Shown here one piece after another: positions 26,158 through 34,583 of a stretch of 63,624 nt of DNA. The notes beneath the pieces are model-generated. The model was not told where the DNA came from. It saw only the letters and a list, made by a program, of their open reading frames with translations, and searched no databases. The stretch covers positions 1 through 63,624 of the forward strand of contig NZ_LZZT01000052.1 of assembly GCF_014170305.1 (NCBI RefSeq), written 5' to 3'. This stretch comes from Achromobacter sp. UMC71. GTDB lineage: Bacteria; Pseudomonadota; Gammaproteobacteria; Burkholderiales; Burkholderiaceae_B. The position numbers were made by a program, and so were the translations under genes. Position 1 is the stretch's first letter; every line of letters begins with the position of its first letter.

Positions 26158-28164
26158 GTGGATAGCGACGTAGAAAACCTGGTTCGATCGATTGGTCTGC
26201 CTGCCAAGCGGGCAATGATTCCGCTGTTTGAAGCAGTTTCAAACAGCATGCATGCGATCGACGAACGGTTCGACGACGATACGCGGCAAGGTGTAATTGA
26301 AGTCGATATATTCGAACGTCGTGATCTGCTGGGCGCTCCAGAAACGGAGGGTGCAGCCTGGCCCGTCGACGAAATTGCCATTGCAGATAATGGCGCTGGC
26401 TTTCATGCCGATAATTTGGCTTCCTTTAAAAAGGTCTATAGCAATCGAAAACTCGGAATTGGCGGAAAGGGTTTTGGCCGATTTACCTTCCTGAAAGTCT
26501 TCGCTGATGCGAAAGTGGAGAGTGTGTATGGAAATGGTGATCGGCTATACGAACGCATTTGCTTCACTTTTGATGCGGCCAATGAAGTTCAGATCGAATC
26601 GAAGGCTGAATATGTGGGGCCGTGCCAAACGGCTATTCGTCTGAGGGGCGCTCGTGAAACATATGTCAGATTTCTTCCGTCGGATCCTACAGTAGTAGCG
26701 GAACGAATAATTGAGCACTTTTTGCCGCTGTTCGCGTTGGGACGGATGCCAAAAATCTCGGTGCGAGCTGGTGACAGGACAGTAGATCTCAGGGCTTTGT
26801 ATGATGACAGTATTGGATCACGTACGGCGCGAGATACGATCAACTATCTAGGGCATCCCTTCGAACTAGCTTATGTCCGGAGTTATAGAGCAAACGCGGT
26901 GCCTCGGATTGTGTTGTGCGGAAACGGAAGGGCTGTTACCGAAGAAGAGCTTGGAAAAATTGCTACAGAAATGCCTGAACGTCTGCTCGATGAGAATGGC
27001 AAACCATACGGGCTTCGGGTGCTTGTAAGTGGTGATTATCTAGATCGACATTTGGATCTAACGCGTACCAGCGTAATTTTTCAGAGCGATAACGGTGAGT
27101 TCGAAGACGAACAGCTAATTAACAAAGCAGATCTTCTGGAAAAAATCGGGGAGACTGTGCGAGATAGATTCAGGAAGGAAATTGACGAGACTGTCTCAAA
27201 AAGGGAAGCTCAATTGGAAGAGCTTGTCCGAGAGATGCCTGAGTATCGAATTCTGTCACACACAAAATACCGTGCTCGTGTCCTTCGGCGAGTGAGATTT
27301 AGCGGAGGGAGAAATGCCATCGAGGCGGAATTGTGGCGGGAGCTTCGAGAGATTGAATCCGACCATCGCGCCGAAGGCTCGCAAATACGCAAGTTGTTGG
27401 ACGATGGGTTGGAAGCAGATTATCGTCAAAGATTGGAAGAATATACAGAAACTGAAAACGAGCTTGGAAAATCCCAGTTGGCCAAATATATCGTGCATCG
27501 TCGTGTCATTTTGGATCTGCTGGACAGATCGTTGCAAAAATTGGCCAACGATGAAAAATATGCTTTAGAACAAGATCTACATAATCTTGTTTTTCCAATG
27601 GGAAAGACTTCTGTCGATATATTCAGAGATCAGCAGAATTTGTGGGTAATTGATGAGGGGCTTAGTTTTCATTCGATTTTGGCTTCCGACAAAAAGATGA
27701 AATCAATTCCAGGTCTTGAGAGTACATCCAATAAAGAGCCTGACATTATTGGATGCTTTTATGATCGTGCAATTACTGTAGGGCCAGATTCTGAGGATGC
27801 TACAGGCGCTGCCGTTGTAATCGAATTCAAGCGACCGAAGCGAGATGATTTTTCAATTACTGATCCATTAAGACAAATTACAGATCGTTTCTTTGAATTG
27901 AGGGATGGTTCGGTAACTTCAGTCACGGGTCGCCAAATCAATGGTAAAAATTTGAGATTTGTCGGTTATTTTATCGCTGACCTTACGCCGTCGTTAAAGC
28001 GCTGTCTGCGGAGCTTTGCCCATGAGACTTTTGATGGGGAGGGATATTACTTTCAACCCCCGAATCTTCCTGCATACATTGAAGTGATTTCATACGATAG
28101 GTTGCTGCGGAATGCTCAGCGACGTAATCGCATTCTGTTTGATAAGCTAGGGTTGAGCGGGTAA
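26158..28164 (+). CDS. GHKL (MORC-like) ATPase fused to a predicted PD-(D/E)XK nuclease
   Basis: A 668-residue protein. The N-terminus is a GHKL/Hsp90-type ATPase: E25 and N29 of the N-box (LFEAVSNSMHAID), D77-N-G-A-G81, and the ATP lid G102-GKGFGRFTFL. A second domain and a charged helical segment follow (about 320-470). The C-terminal part has the conserved look of a restriction-like nuclease: P528-D529 then E556-F-K558 in a hydrophobic strand (VVIEFKRP). The start is GTG 26158 after AGAGGA. Prokaryotic MORC/MutL-like ATPases with nuclease domains are known from restriction-type and anti-phage settings, so a defence role is inferred. Codon use is AT-rich, unlike the chromosome. It is apparently a single-gene unit. 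Confidence 0.75.
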   Translation: MDSDVENLVRSIGLPAKRAMIPLFEAVSNSMHAIDERFDDDTRQGVIEVDIFERRDLLGAPETEGAAWPVDEIAIADNGAGFHADNLASFKKVYSNRKLGIGGKGFGRFTFLKVFADAKVESVYGNGDRLYERICFTFDAANEVQIESKAEYVGPCQTAIRLRGARETYVRFLPSDPTVVAERIIEHFLPLFALGRMPKISVRAGDRTVDLRALYDDSIGSRTARDTINYLGHPFELAYVRSYRANAVPRIVLCGNGRAVTEEELGKIATEMPERLLDENGKPYGLRVLVSGDYLDRHLDLTRTSVIFQSDNGEFEDEQLINKADLLEKIGETVRDRFRKEIDETVSKREAQLEELVREMPEYRILSHTKYRARVLRRVRFSGGRNAIEAELWRELREIESDHRAEGSQIRKLLDDGLEADYRQRLEEYTETENELGKSQLAKYIVHRRVILDLLDRSLQKLANDEKYALEQDLHNLVFPMGKTSVDIFRDQQNLWVIDEGLSFHSILASDKKMKSIPGLESTSNKEPDIIGCFYDRAITVGPDSEDATGAAVVIEFKRPKRDDFSITDPLRQITDRFFELRDGSVTSVTGRQINGKNLRFVGYFIADLTPSLKRCLRSFAHETFDGEGYYFQPPNLPAYIEVISYDRLLRNAQRRNRILFDKLGLSG

Positions 28165-28431
28165 ATGATGTAGTGTGTTTCGGAGCAAGAAGCGGAGCGG
28201 GCGGTGCGCATGTATAAATATTTCCCTTTAAACGGCGGATATTAGAAGACTACGGCATAACACTTACTAGTGAAATGTTTGCCCCTTCGCGCACTTTGTC
28301 GTCTTTCATTAATGTGCATGAAAAAGATGTCAGACTCTGAGGTTTTCCCATGAATTTTCAGGAAAATTCATTTAAAGTCAGAAGCTTGAGATAACGGGCG
28401 AAGTCAAACGATTCGCTGCTGGATGATCAGG

Positions 28432-28503
28432 GCGTGCATGGCCCCAGTCCTATACCCTTCATCAGGCGACCAAACCGTTTGAAGGAAGACAGGCCATGCA
28501 CGC
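28432..28503 (+). promoter_or_regulatory. 12-bp inverted repeat covering the transposase start
   Basis: GCGTGCATGGCC at 28432-28443 is repeated inverted at 28492-28503, across the predicted ATG of the transposase. IS10 is known to use fold-back structures that hide the transposase start in read-through transcripts; this repeat would do the same. Confidence 0.45.
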
Positions 28504-29651
28504 AGTCGGAGTATTGCAGAAACTGCTTCAGGATACGATCCTAAGCCTGCATCTGAGTCGGCTCAAGGCCTTGATGAGCGCGGTGCGAAGTGCAATGACA
28601 CCGCGCCGGCTGACCCTAAGCTGACTGGCGCGCGGTTTACCGGCCGGCCAGGCAATCCGGCATCGGGTCAAGCGAATGGACTGGTTGCTGGGCAATACCC
28701 ATCTGCATGGCGAACGCCCATGTTCTATTAACTGCTGTGCCGCGAGTTCATGGGCCAGGCCCAGCATCCCGTGATCCTGGTGGATTGGTCTGATTTGGAG
28801 GCTGATCGCAGTTGGTTGGTATTGCGAGCGGCACTATCGACCCGCGGCGCGGCCATGCCGATTTACGAGAGCGTGTATCCGCTACGCGATCAGAACTCGC
28901 CGAACGTAGAACAGACATTTCTGACCACGCTCAAATTCTTGTTGACCGAGGGCCTTGGTTCAGTCATCTAAATCAGCTGAACTGGTACTGGGTAGGACGC
29001 ATCCGTGGCCGCACGTTCCTGCGCTCAGGCCAAGAACCGTGGCGTCGATGCACGGACGATTACGCAGCAGCCAGTTCTGGACCTACAGATCTGGGCGAGC
29101 AGGAAATGATCCGAGCGCGCTCTGTGCAAGCGCGGCTCGTGCTGTAACGCAAGCCGCCCCAGCAACGCCAGGCCCTGACACAATTCAAGCAGCGAAAGCG
29201 CAGCAGCCACAGCGAGGTCTGCGCCCGGCGCGAAAGCGAGCAATGGTTGCTGTGTGCATCGTTGTCGCTAATCGAGACGACCGCACGTGAGGTTGTTGAG
29301 ATTTACCGCAAGCGCATGAGCATCGAATGCACCTTCCGTAGTTTGAAATCCCATCAGTTCGGATTCTCGTTCGAGGACAGCCAAAGTGCGGGTGCGGCAC
29401 GCTTGCAGGTTCTGTTGTTGATCCACGCGTTGGCAACGTTTCTGCTGTGGCTGGTGGGCAAACTGGCCGAGCGCGAGAAACTGAGACCGCCCTACGAATC
29501 CAACAATCGCTAAGACCGGCCAACCATCTCGTTGCTTACGCTAGGGGCCATGATCTATACCGAGCGTGCGCTGACTTTGACTGAGGCGTCAATGCTTGGC
29601 CTTTTGCAAAGACCGTTCAAACCCGCTGAACCCACGGGAGGATTGCGATAA
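28495..29651 (+). pseudogene. IS10-like (IS4 family) transposase, broken by stops and frameshifts
   Basis: Pieces in different frames line up in order with the IS10 transposase: an N-terminal MHAVGVLQKLLQDT piece with an in-frame TGA near 28621; a HPVILVDWSDLEAD piece from 28750; an LNWYWVGRIRGRTF piece after a frameshift near 28960; the Y-(2)-R-(3)-E-(6)-K type signature YRKRMSIECTFRSLK near 29303; and a C-terminal piece ending with TAA at 29651. At least one nonsense codon and several frameshifts make it inactive. Confidence 0.85.
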
Positions 29652-29825
29652 ATTTGTGGGGAAACCGCAGAGTCTGACACCGTTAATTTCACTGTCCGCC
29701 GAAGCACTCAAGTCAGCAACATTGCTATATTTAGTGAATGTCGGGAACGAACGGCATCCAAAAAATTAAATCGGCGAAATCCAAATAAACAAAAGCAGAA
29801 GCATCACGAAATTGAGCCAAATTGC

Positions 29826-30749
29826 TCATTTATTTGAATTCATTCGTCGAACACTTTCCAAATAACCATCCAGGATTCCATAATTCTCCATTATCCTAAA
29901 TGTATTTCGGCCGGCGGCCTCATCCCGATGCGATTTGTTTATCCGGCACCATGAGCACGTTGCCATCCCGACTCGCACGGGCTCTTGGCAAACATCGCAC
30001 AAATCACGGCCAAGCACTAAATTCTGCCCGTTAAATTGATAGGCGATACCATCCGCATCTAAAAAAAATGGCGTTATCGAGCTACGCCCGATTTTCATTT
30101 GAAAATATTCACATTCAAATAAATCCGCCTTTTCTTGTAGCTTTCGGCACAGCTCCCCACTTGCGCGCGGGCCTGCTATGAGGGCGGTAACGCTGCCCTT
30201 AGGCGCATCCATCAACATCACGCTACCGATTGATCGAACTTCGCTTTCCCCGACGATCATGCGCCGTTCATTCTCGTAGTTCCAATAGTCGGCCTTTGTA
30301 TAGTATGCCGCTTGGAAAGCACCTTGTTGCAGCCATGCAATATATCTAGGTTTTTGTAGGGTGTAGGCCTTTTCTAAAAGATCTAACAGACCTTTTGACG
30401 GCCCACTAAGGTACGACACATTGCCGAATCCACTATCGGGGAGTCCTTCCTGTAATAAGGGTTCATCGAACTGAATAGCAAACCCTTGAAGATTGTTCGC
30501 GTAGTGTGCCCACATAGGAGCGACCGCAGGGGAGCGAGAAAAACACGTCGTTGGTAGTTGTGGAATTTCTCCGATAATTTCTTCGTAATACGCAAGAAGC
30601 TCTGGCTCGGTTTGATAATCAATTGTGAGAAAGAGTTCAAACGGATCATTAAAATCCTTCGGGTACGAACATTTCAGCGTCGCAATACCGTTATCTTTAA
30701 CAATCAAATCCAAGGTGTCTGGACCCGCATATTTGTAGATATTAGACAA
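29826..30749 (-). CDS. DUF2971 domain protein with C-terminal zinc finger
   Basis: 307 residues. DUF2971 hallmarks are visible: FNDPFE at 33-38, CFSRS at 69-73, MWAHYA at 79-84 and ENERRM at 160-165. A four-cysteine finger follows (C251, C254, C265, C268), then a short helical tail. DUF2971 proteins have no settled biochemical role and recur in accessory and defence-rich regions. The start is TTG 30749, eight bases after GGAG, with no ATG near the family N-terminus. It is AT-rich like its neighbours and lies between two copies of the IS terminal repeat. Confidence 0.78.
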   Translation of the reverse strand: MSNIYKYAGPDTLDLIVKDNGIATLKCSYPKDFNDPFELFLTIDYQTEPELLAYYEEIIGEIPQLPTTCFSRSPAVAPMWAHYANNLQGFAIQFDEPLLQEGLPDSGFGNVSYLSGPSKGLLDLLEKAYTLQKPRYIAWLQQGAFQAAYYTKADYWNYENERRMIVGESEVRSIGSVMLMDAPKGSVTALIAGPRASGELCRKLQEKADLFECEYFQMKIGRSSITPFFLDADGIAYQFNGQNLVLGRDLCDVCQEPVRVGMATCSWCRINKSHRDEAAGRNTFRIMENYGILDGYLESVRRMNSNK

Positions 30750-30791
30750 AATTGACGCTCCGCGGAAGTTTTATACGGTAGATAAATAAAG

Positions 30792-30813
30792 TGTCAGACT
30801 CTGAGGTTCTCCC
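30792..30813 (+). repeat. solitary third copy of the IS terminal repeat
   Basis: These 22 bases match the left terminal repeat of the IS element at 28328-28349 at 21 positions and in the same orientation. The DNA that follows does not resemble the IS interior. It is therefore a lone end, left by deletion or part of a composite arrangement around the DUF2971 gene. Confidence 0.75.
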
Positions 30814-30978
30814 ACTATTTTTCGCGACACTATAAAAAATCAAGAGGGTGCTGGAGAGCATACTGGCAAGCGACCTACAGGCCAAAAAAGCTGAGGCGCT
30901 TGAATCCCTGCAGTTGCACAGCTAGAGGCCTAAAATTAGATCGAGAGAAATTTCAGCTTAATATCGGTTCGATAGTCT

Positions 30979-32142
30979 CTAAATGTTTTTATTGGATCTA
31001 GGCTCAGGTGCGTATTGTTCTACCAACAGCTGGAGCTCGCGCTTCTTTTGAACTGCCTTCGAAGAATACTCCTCTTGGCGTTTTCGAATGTTTCGCAAAA
31101 CAAGCGCTATCGACCTCTTATCGAGCTTATGTTTGATATCAAGTCTATCCAAGTAGTCAATGAGTTTGCCCAGTTCTGTCTCTGCCTCTGCAATTAGGCT
31201 GGCTGCTGTGCTGGCTATTCGCTGACTTCTCGCGGCACGTTCCTCGGCATCATACGAGGGAACTTGGCTAGCCGTGTTCAATTGCTCTGCGCATAGTCTC
31301 ACAGCATAATCAAATTTTTCAAATGTCTCATCCAAATCATTAAAAAAATTGTTCATAACTTCCTGAAGGCGGATGCCCAAGCGGCGGTATTCGATTTGCT
31401 TTAGTGCGTCTTCAGGCGCTGTTAATTTGAGCAACAGATCGGTTTCCAGTCCATATGTCCACGAAATGCTATGATTTTTTTGGCGCTTTGCTATTATGGC
31501 CAAAATTACCATATATAGGACGGCGACCAGACATAAGCTCTTGCTTACTTCCGCTGGTAATACGGCCAGGGTAGGGATCATGTTTTTTAGCTCACTCGCG
31601 ATCATGACTCCGAATGAAATTATAAAAATAATAGTAACCACGTGATCGCGCACGGGAGATAGTGATAGGTGGGATTTAGGAAGTCTATCTAGTTGGTGCT
31701 CGTGAGGTCCTCTAAGCCAATGACATATTGTGCTTATACTTATCCACATGGCAACGCATCCGAACAGTCCGGGGAGGATTAGGATGAGCGAACTTCCGAT
31801 AAAATGCCAATATAAAAAAACCGGGAGCAATACCACGACGCCTACAATTAATGGTGTGTAGGCATCTTCGCGGAAAGTGGAGATGTATCGAGGTTCGTCT
31901 TTGCGATAATTGCTTGGTATAGTAAGGGAAATCAAAAAATATAGTGCTTGCGCACACAGTGTTGCGCGTAGAGCCAGCTCGGCATAAATATCATCCCATA
32001 GCGCGATGGAGCCCAAAAGTTGCCAAGCAATAAGTGCTGCCGCGCCCAAAAGTGCCCAAATATTTATGCCGTTTATCTTTGCTTCTATTTCTGCGGATTT
32101 TTGAACATTTCTTAGATAATCTATGATTTCTTTTTCATTCAT
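30979..32142 (-). CDS. unknown multi-pass membrane protein with coiled-coil tail
   Basis: A 387-residue protein that I do not recognise. Six hydrophobic segments are likely (about 27-48, 56-75, 95-113, 117-139, 167-185, 199-218). A soluble, charged, helical C-terminal half (about 240-380) looks like coiled coil. The layout of membrane part plus helical cytosolic part recalls membrane effectors of abortive-infection systems, but no named domain can be claimed. It is AT-rich and transcribed toward the DUF2971 gene; the gap of about 230 bases makes a shared transcript uncertain. The start is ATG 32142 with a weak ribosome site. Confidence 0.75.
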   Translation of the reverse strand: MNEKEIIDYLRNVQKSAEIEAKINGINIWALLGAAALIAWQLLGSIALWDDIYAELALRATLCAQALYFLISLTIPSNYRKDEPRYISTFREDAYTPLIVGVVVLLPVFLYWHFIGSSLILILPGLFGCVAMWISISTICHWLRGPHEHQLDRLPKSHLSLSPVRDHVVTIIFIISFGVMIASELKNMIPTLAVLPAEVSKSLCLVAVLYMVILAIIAKRQKNHSISWTYGLETDLLLKLTAPEDALKQIEYRRLGIRLQEVMNNFFNDLDETFEKFDYAVRLCAEQLNTASQVPSYDAEERAARSQRIASTAASLIAEAETELGKLIDYLDRLDIKHKLDKRSIALVLRNIRKRQEEYSSKAVQKKRELQLLVEQYAPEPRSNKNI

Positions 32143-32319
32143 GATTGGGTGAGCTTTATGTAAGGTGGGGGAGCGAGAAAATAATATATATTGGGTTAAT
32201 GATTTGTCATCGCTTGACTAATGTCTTAATACAAAAATTTCAAAATAATTATTTTATGGACTAAGGCTGGGGGCTCGGTAATACCCCTGTTTTGCACGGT
32301 TAGCAGAAGGAGGAACTAA

Positions 32320-32553
32320 GTGGCCATGGCAGACCGCTTTTTTTGGAGTAATGCTGCTCGAGGCGATATTTGGGCGTTCGTGATTGTAGGACCACATCCA
32401 CCTCGTGGCGTGTTCCTGTACATGCTCAAGGTTTTCCCATTCATACTGGGACAGCCATTCGTAGCGGGAAAAAATATGGTTTCAGACTACGATTTTCCTG
32501 ATCCGTCGTGCTGCTATGCAGCCGAGTGCTTATACAACCTAGCGTCCGATTGA
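32320..32553 (+). CDS. small hypothetical protein with strong ribosome-binding site
   Basis: A 77-residue ORF beginning GTG 32320 (or ATG 32326), preceded by a full AAGGAGGA at suitable spacing. The product has a hydrophobic middle (WAFVIVGPHPPRGVFLYMLKVFPFILG) and two adjacent cysteines near the end. No family is recognised. The ribosome site argues for expression; the short length and lack of relatives argue for caution. Confidence 0.35.
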   Translation: MAMADRFFWSNAARGDIWAFVIVGPHPPRGVFLYMLKVFPFILGQPFVAGKNMVSDYDFPDPSCCYAAECLYNLASD

Positions 32554-32722
32554 CGCGTGACCAAGCGGTAGAAGGTGGACGTGGTCTCGACATGGACCGC
32601 TTTAATCCTGTAGCGAATTGGTCTTCCTACCTACCAACGCCTGAGGTCGCCGCCGTATACTCCCCTTCACTACCGCACCACCGGTAGCCCGGTTTGGAAG
32701 CCGGCAATGTCTTTGGCGGACC

Positions 32723-32744
32723 GCCGCCGCTCTGGCGGCTTTTT
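32723..32744 (+). terminator. intrinsic terminator before the C4-like RNA
   Basis: GCCGCC pairs with GGCGGC around a 5-base loop and is followed directly by TTTTT. Confidence 0.7.
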
Positions 32745-32769
32745 CATGTCCGAGCGCCTTTGCACGTCC

Positions 32770-32874
32770 CTATGGGCGGGCCTTGGCGAGGGTGCGTTCG
32801 CGCACGCCGGTTTCCAAAGACGCCGGTCTTCCAACCTTGCCTCGTGCCCGCCCACCCCATTTGGAAGTGGGGAG
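32770..32874 (+). ncRNA. candidate C4-type antisense/structured RNA
   Basis: An outer stem TGGGCGGGC (32773-32781) with GCCCGCCCA (32846-32854) encloses CGAGG/CCTCG (32787-32791 with 32840-32844). Inside lies a GTGCG-TTCG-CGCAC tetraloop hairpin (32792-32805) and a duplicated GCCGGT element. This pattern resembles, from memory, the phage C4 antisense RNA motif known from P1/P7 immunity regions and many proteobacterial prophages. A further CCCCA/TGGGG hairpin lies just before the next gene. The assignment needs a covariance search. Confidence 0.5.
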
Positions 32875-32902
32875 CGGGCTTCATCAGTCTTTGGAGCCTG
32901 TC

Positions 32903-33235
32903 ATGCAATCCCACCCCCTCACCCAAAACCCTTGGCTGGTCGACACCGACCCGGAACACGGCCTGGTTCCCCTCGCCCCGCTCTACAACATCGAACGCGC
33001 CCGCTTCGCGATCGAGACCATTGCACGCCTCGTCGGCAACAGCGCCTCCGAACCCGACGCAACCGGCGCACAGCCGTTGGATGCATGGACCATCACCGCA
33101 TTGATGGGCGGTGTGGAAGGCCTGTGCGCGCATGTGGGCACCTTGACCGACGCCCTGCTGGAATCCGCGCGTGCCTGCACGGATGACGCAAGCCTGGGCT
33201 GCCTTACACACGACGCGCCCAGGTCGATGCAGTAG
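32903..33235 (+). CDS. hypothetical small protein downstream of the C4-like RNA
   Basis: 110 residues starting at ATG 32903 after TTGGAG. It looks helical (YNIERARFAIETIARLV and LDAWTITALMGGVEGLCAHVGTLTDALLESAR). It recalls small DUF3077/DUF6124-type proteins found behind similar RNA elements in pseudomonads, but the match is not strong enough to name. The C4-like structure immediately upstream suggests antisense or structural control of its translation. Confidence 0.6.
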   Translation: MQSHPLTQNPWLVDTDPEHGLVPLAPLYNIERARFAIETIARLVGNSASEPDATGAQPLDAWTITALMGGVEGLCAHVGTLTDALLESARACTDDASLGCLTHDAPRSMQ

Positions 33236-33326
33236 GCCTGCTCAGACGGCTCGGGCCTGACGATGCGATGCGCATCAAGGCCCAGCCGTCACACCAGAGC
33301 CGCCAGCCAAACCGTCACCCAAGCCC

Positions 33327-34283
33327 TCACCCCATCCGTCGAAACGCCCGTCGATACATCATCGGGCTCGTCCCCACGATCCCCAAGAAATGCTCCCGCA
33401 GCGACACCGCTGACCCAAACCCGACCTCCATCGCGACCCGTTCCACCGGCAGGTCCGTCGTCTCCAGCATCCCGCGCGCACGATTCACCCTGGCCTGGAT
33501 TACCCACTGCAGCGGACTCACCCCCAGCAGTTCCTGAAACCGCCGATTCAACGTCCTGACGCTGACCGCAGCCTGGTCGGCCAGCGCGCGCACGGCGAGG
33601 TTCTCGCCCAGTCGGCCTTCTATCCAATGCAGCAATTGCGTCAGATCTGTATGCGACGTGGGCGTTGGCCTGACGATGAATTGCGCCTGCCCGCCCGTGC
33701 GTTCCAACGGCACCACCGCCAACCGCGCGCTATTGGCCGCGACCGCCGCGCCGTGATCGCGCTTGATCATGTGCAGGCACAGATCCATGCCGGCCGCCGC
33801 GCCCGCGGACGTGAGCACCTGACCGTTGTCAACGAACAGCACGTTGGGGTTCACCTGAATCTTCGGATAGCGCAGCGCCAGCTGATCAGCGGCTTTCCAA
33901 TGCGTGGTGGCCTTCAGGCCGTCGAGGATGCCGCTGGCAGCCAGGACAAATGCGCCCGTGCAGATGGAGGCAATCCGGGCGCCCGCCGCATGGGCGTGCC
34001 GAACGACGTCCACGATGTCGTTCGGCACGTCTTGCCTGGGGTCTGCCAAGCCGGGAATGACGAGGGTGTCCGCCGTACGCGCCACGTCGAGCCGCGCTCG
34101 GACGTGCAGGTCGTAGGCATGGCTCTTGACGCGCGGCCGGCTGGCGCAGACGTCGACGTGGTACGGCAAACGTCCATCCAGCGTTTCGGCAAGCTGGAAG
34201 ATCTCGCAAGGCATGGCGAGGTCGCCCGCGACCAGGCCGTCAAAGGCGAGGACGGCGACGCGGTGGGGGGCTGGCTTGGGCAT
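33327..34283 (-). CDS. GlxA family AraC-type transcriptional regulator
   Basis: 318 residues. The N-terminal DJ-1/PfpI-like (glutamine-amidotransferase fold) domain covers about 1-180 and has the nucleophile-elbow-like stretch IASICTGAFVLAASG. The C-terminal AraC double helix-turn-helix covers about 215-315 (RVNRARGMLETTDLPVERVAMEVGFGS). Such regulators commonly control metabolism of amines, amino acids or aldehydes. It is divergent from a DUF3817 gene across about 300 bases. No target is evident. Confidence 0.92.
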   Translation of the reverse strand: MPKPAPHRVAVLAFDGLVAGDLAMPCEIFQLAETLDGRLPYHVDVCASRPRVKSHAYDLHVRARLDVARTADTLVIPGLADPRQDVPNDIVDVVRHAHAAGARIASICTGAFVLAASGILDGLKATTHWKAADQLALRYPKIQVNPNVLFVDNGQVLTSAGAAAGMDLCLHMIKRDHGAAVAANSARLAVVPLERTGGQAQFIVRPTPTSHTDLTQLLHWIEGRLGENLAVRALADQAAVSVRTLNRRFQELLGVSPLQWVIQARVNRARGMLETTDLPVERVAMEVGFGSAVSLREHFLGIVGTSPMMYRRAFRRMG

Positions 34284-34583
34284 GCATCAAGTTCCGAAGG
34301 GGTGGGCTGGAGGTGCGTTGGGGCGGGCGGCTGGGGCCGGCAGATCAGACTGCCGGACCCGCTTGGGATGGCGGGGACAGGCGGATCTGGGCGGCCACAC
34401 CCGCTTGGCGCGGCAGTGGCCGCCGGATAAGGACGCCAGCCCCACTTTGGACGACCGACGCCGCCGGATCCGGCAATAAAACCCACTTGGCCGATTTCTT
34501 TCGAAGATTGGCATTTTGGCCAATGGCCGTCAATCCTGCCACCCCCGACAATGCGGCTGATCCCATCACGAGCCACCAACGCC

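Larger units (their letters stand above)
28328..29679 (+). mobile_element. IS4-family IS10-type insertion sequence, decayed
   Basis: About 1,352 bases bounded by 22-base terminal inverted repeats (28328-28349 and 29658-29679) that match at 20 positions and begin TGTCAGACTCTG. The interior encodes a transposase recognisably like that of IS10, and the length is close to IS10 (about 1.33 kb). No 9-base target duplication is visible beside the ends, so it is old or rearranged. It separates the ATPase-nuclease gene from the DUF2971 gene. Confidence 0.85.
32143..32902. other. intergenic stretch with small ORF, terminator and structured RNA candidate
   Basis: The left part (to about 32280) is very AT-rich and probably carries the promoter of the membrane-protein gene. 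The middle holds a small ORF with a strong ribosome site. The right part returns to high GC and contains a terminator and the C4-like RNA region. The composition step near 32.6 kb marks the right edge of the island. Confidence 0.5.

Noticed and set aside
28310..29690. 9-bp target duplication of the IS element
   Set aside because: The nine bases beside the left end and those beside the right end do not match.
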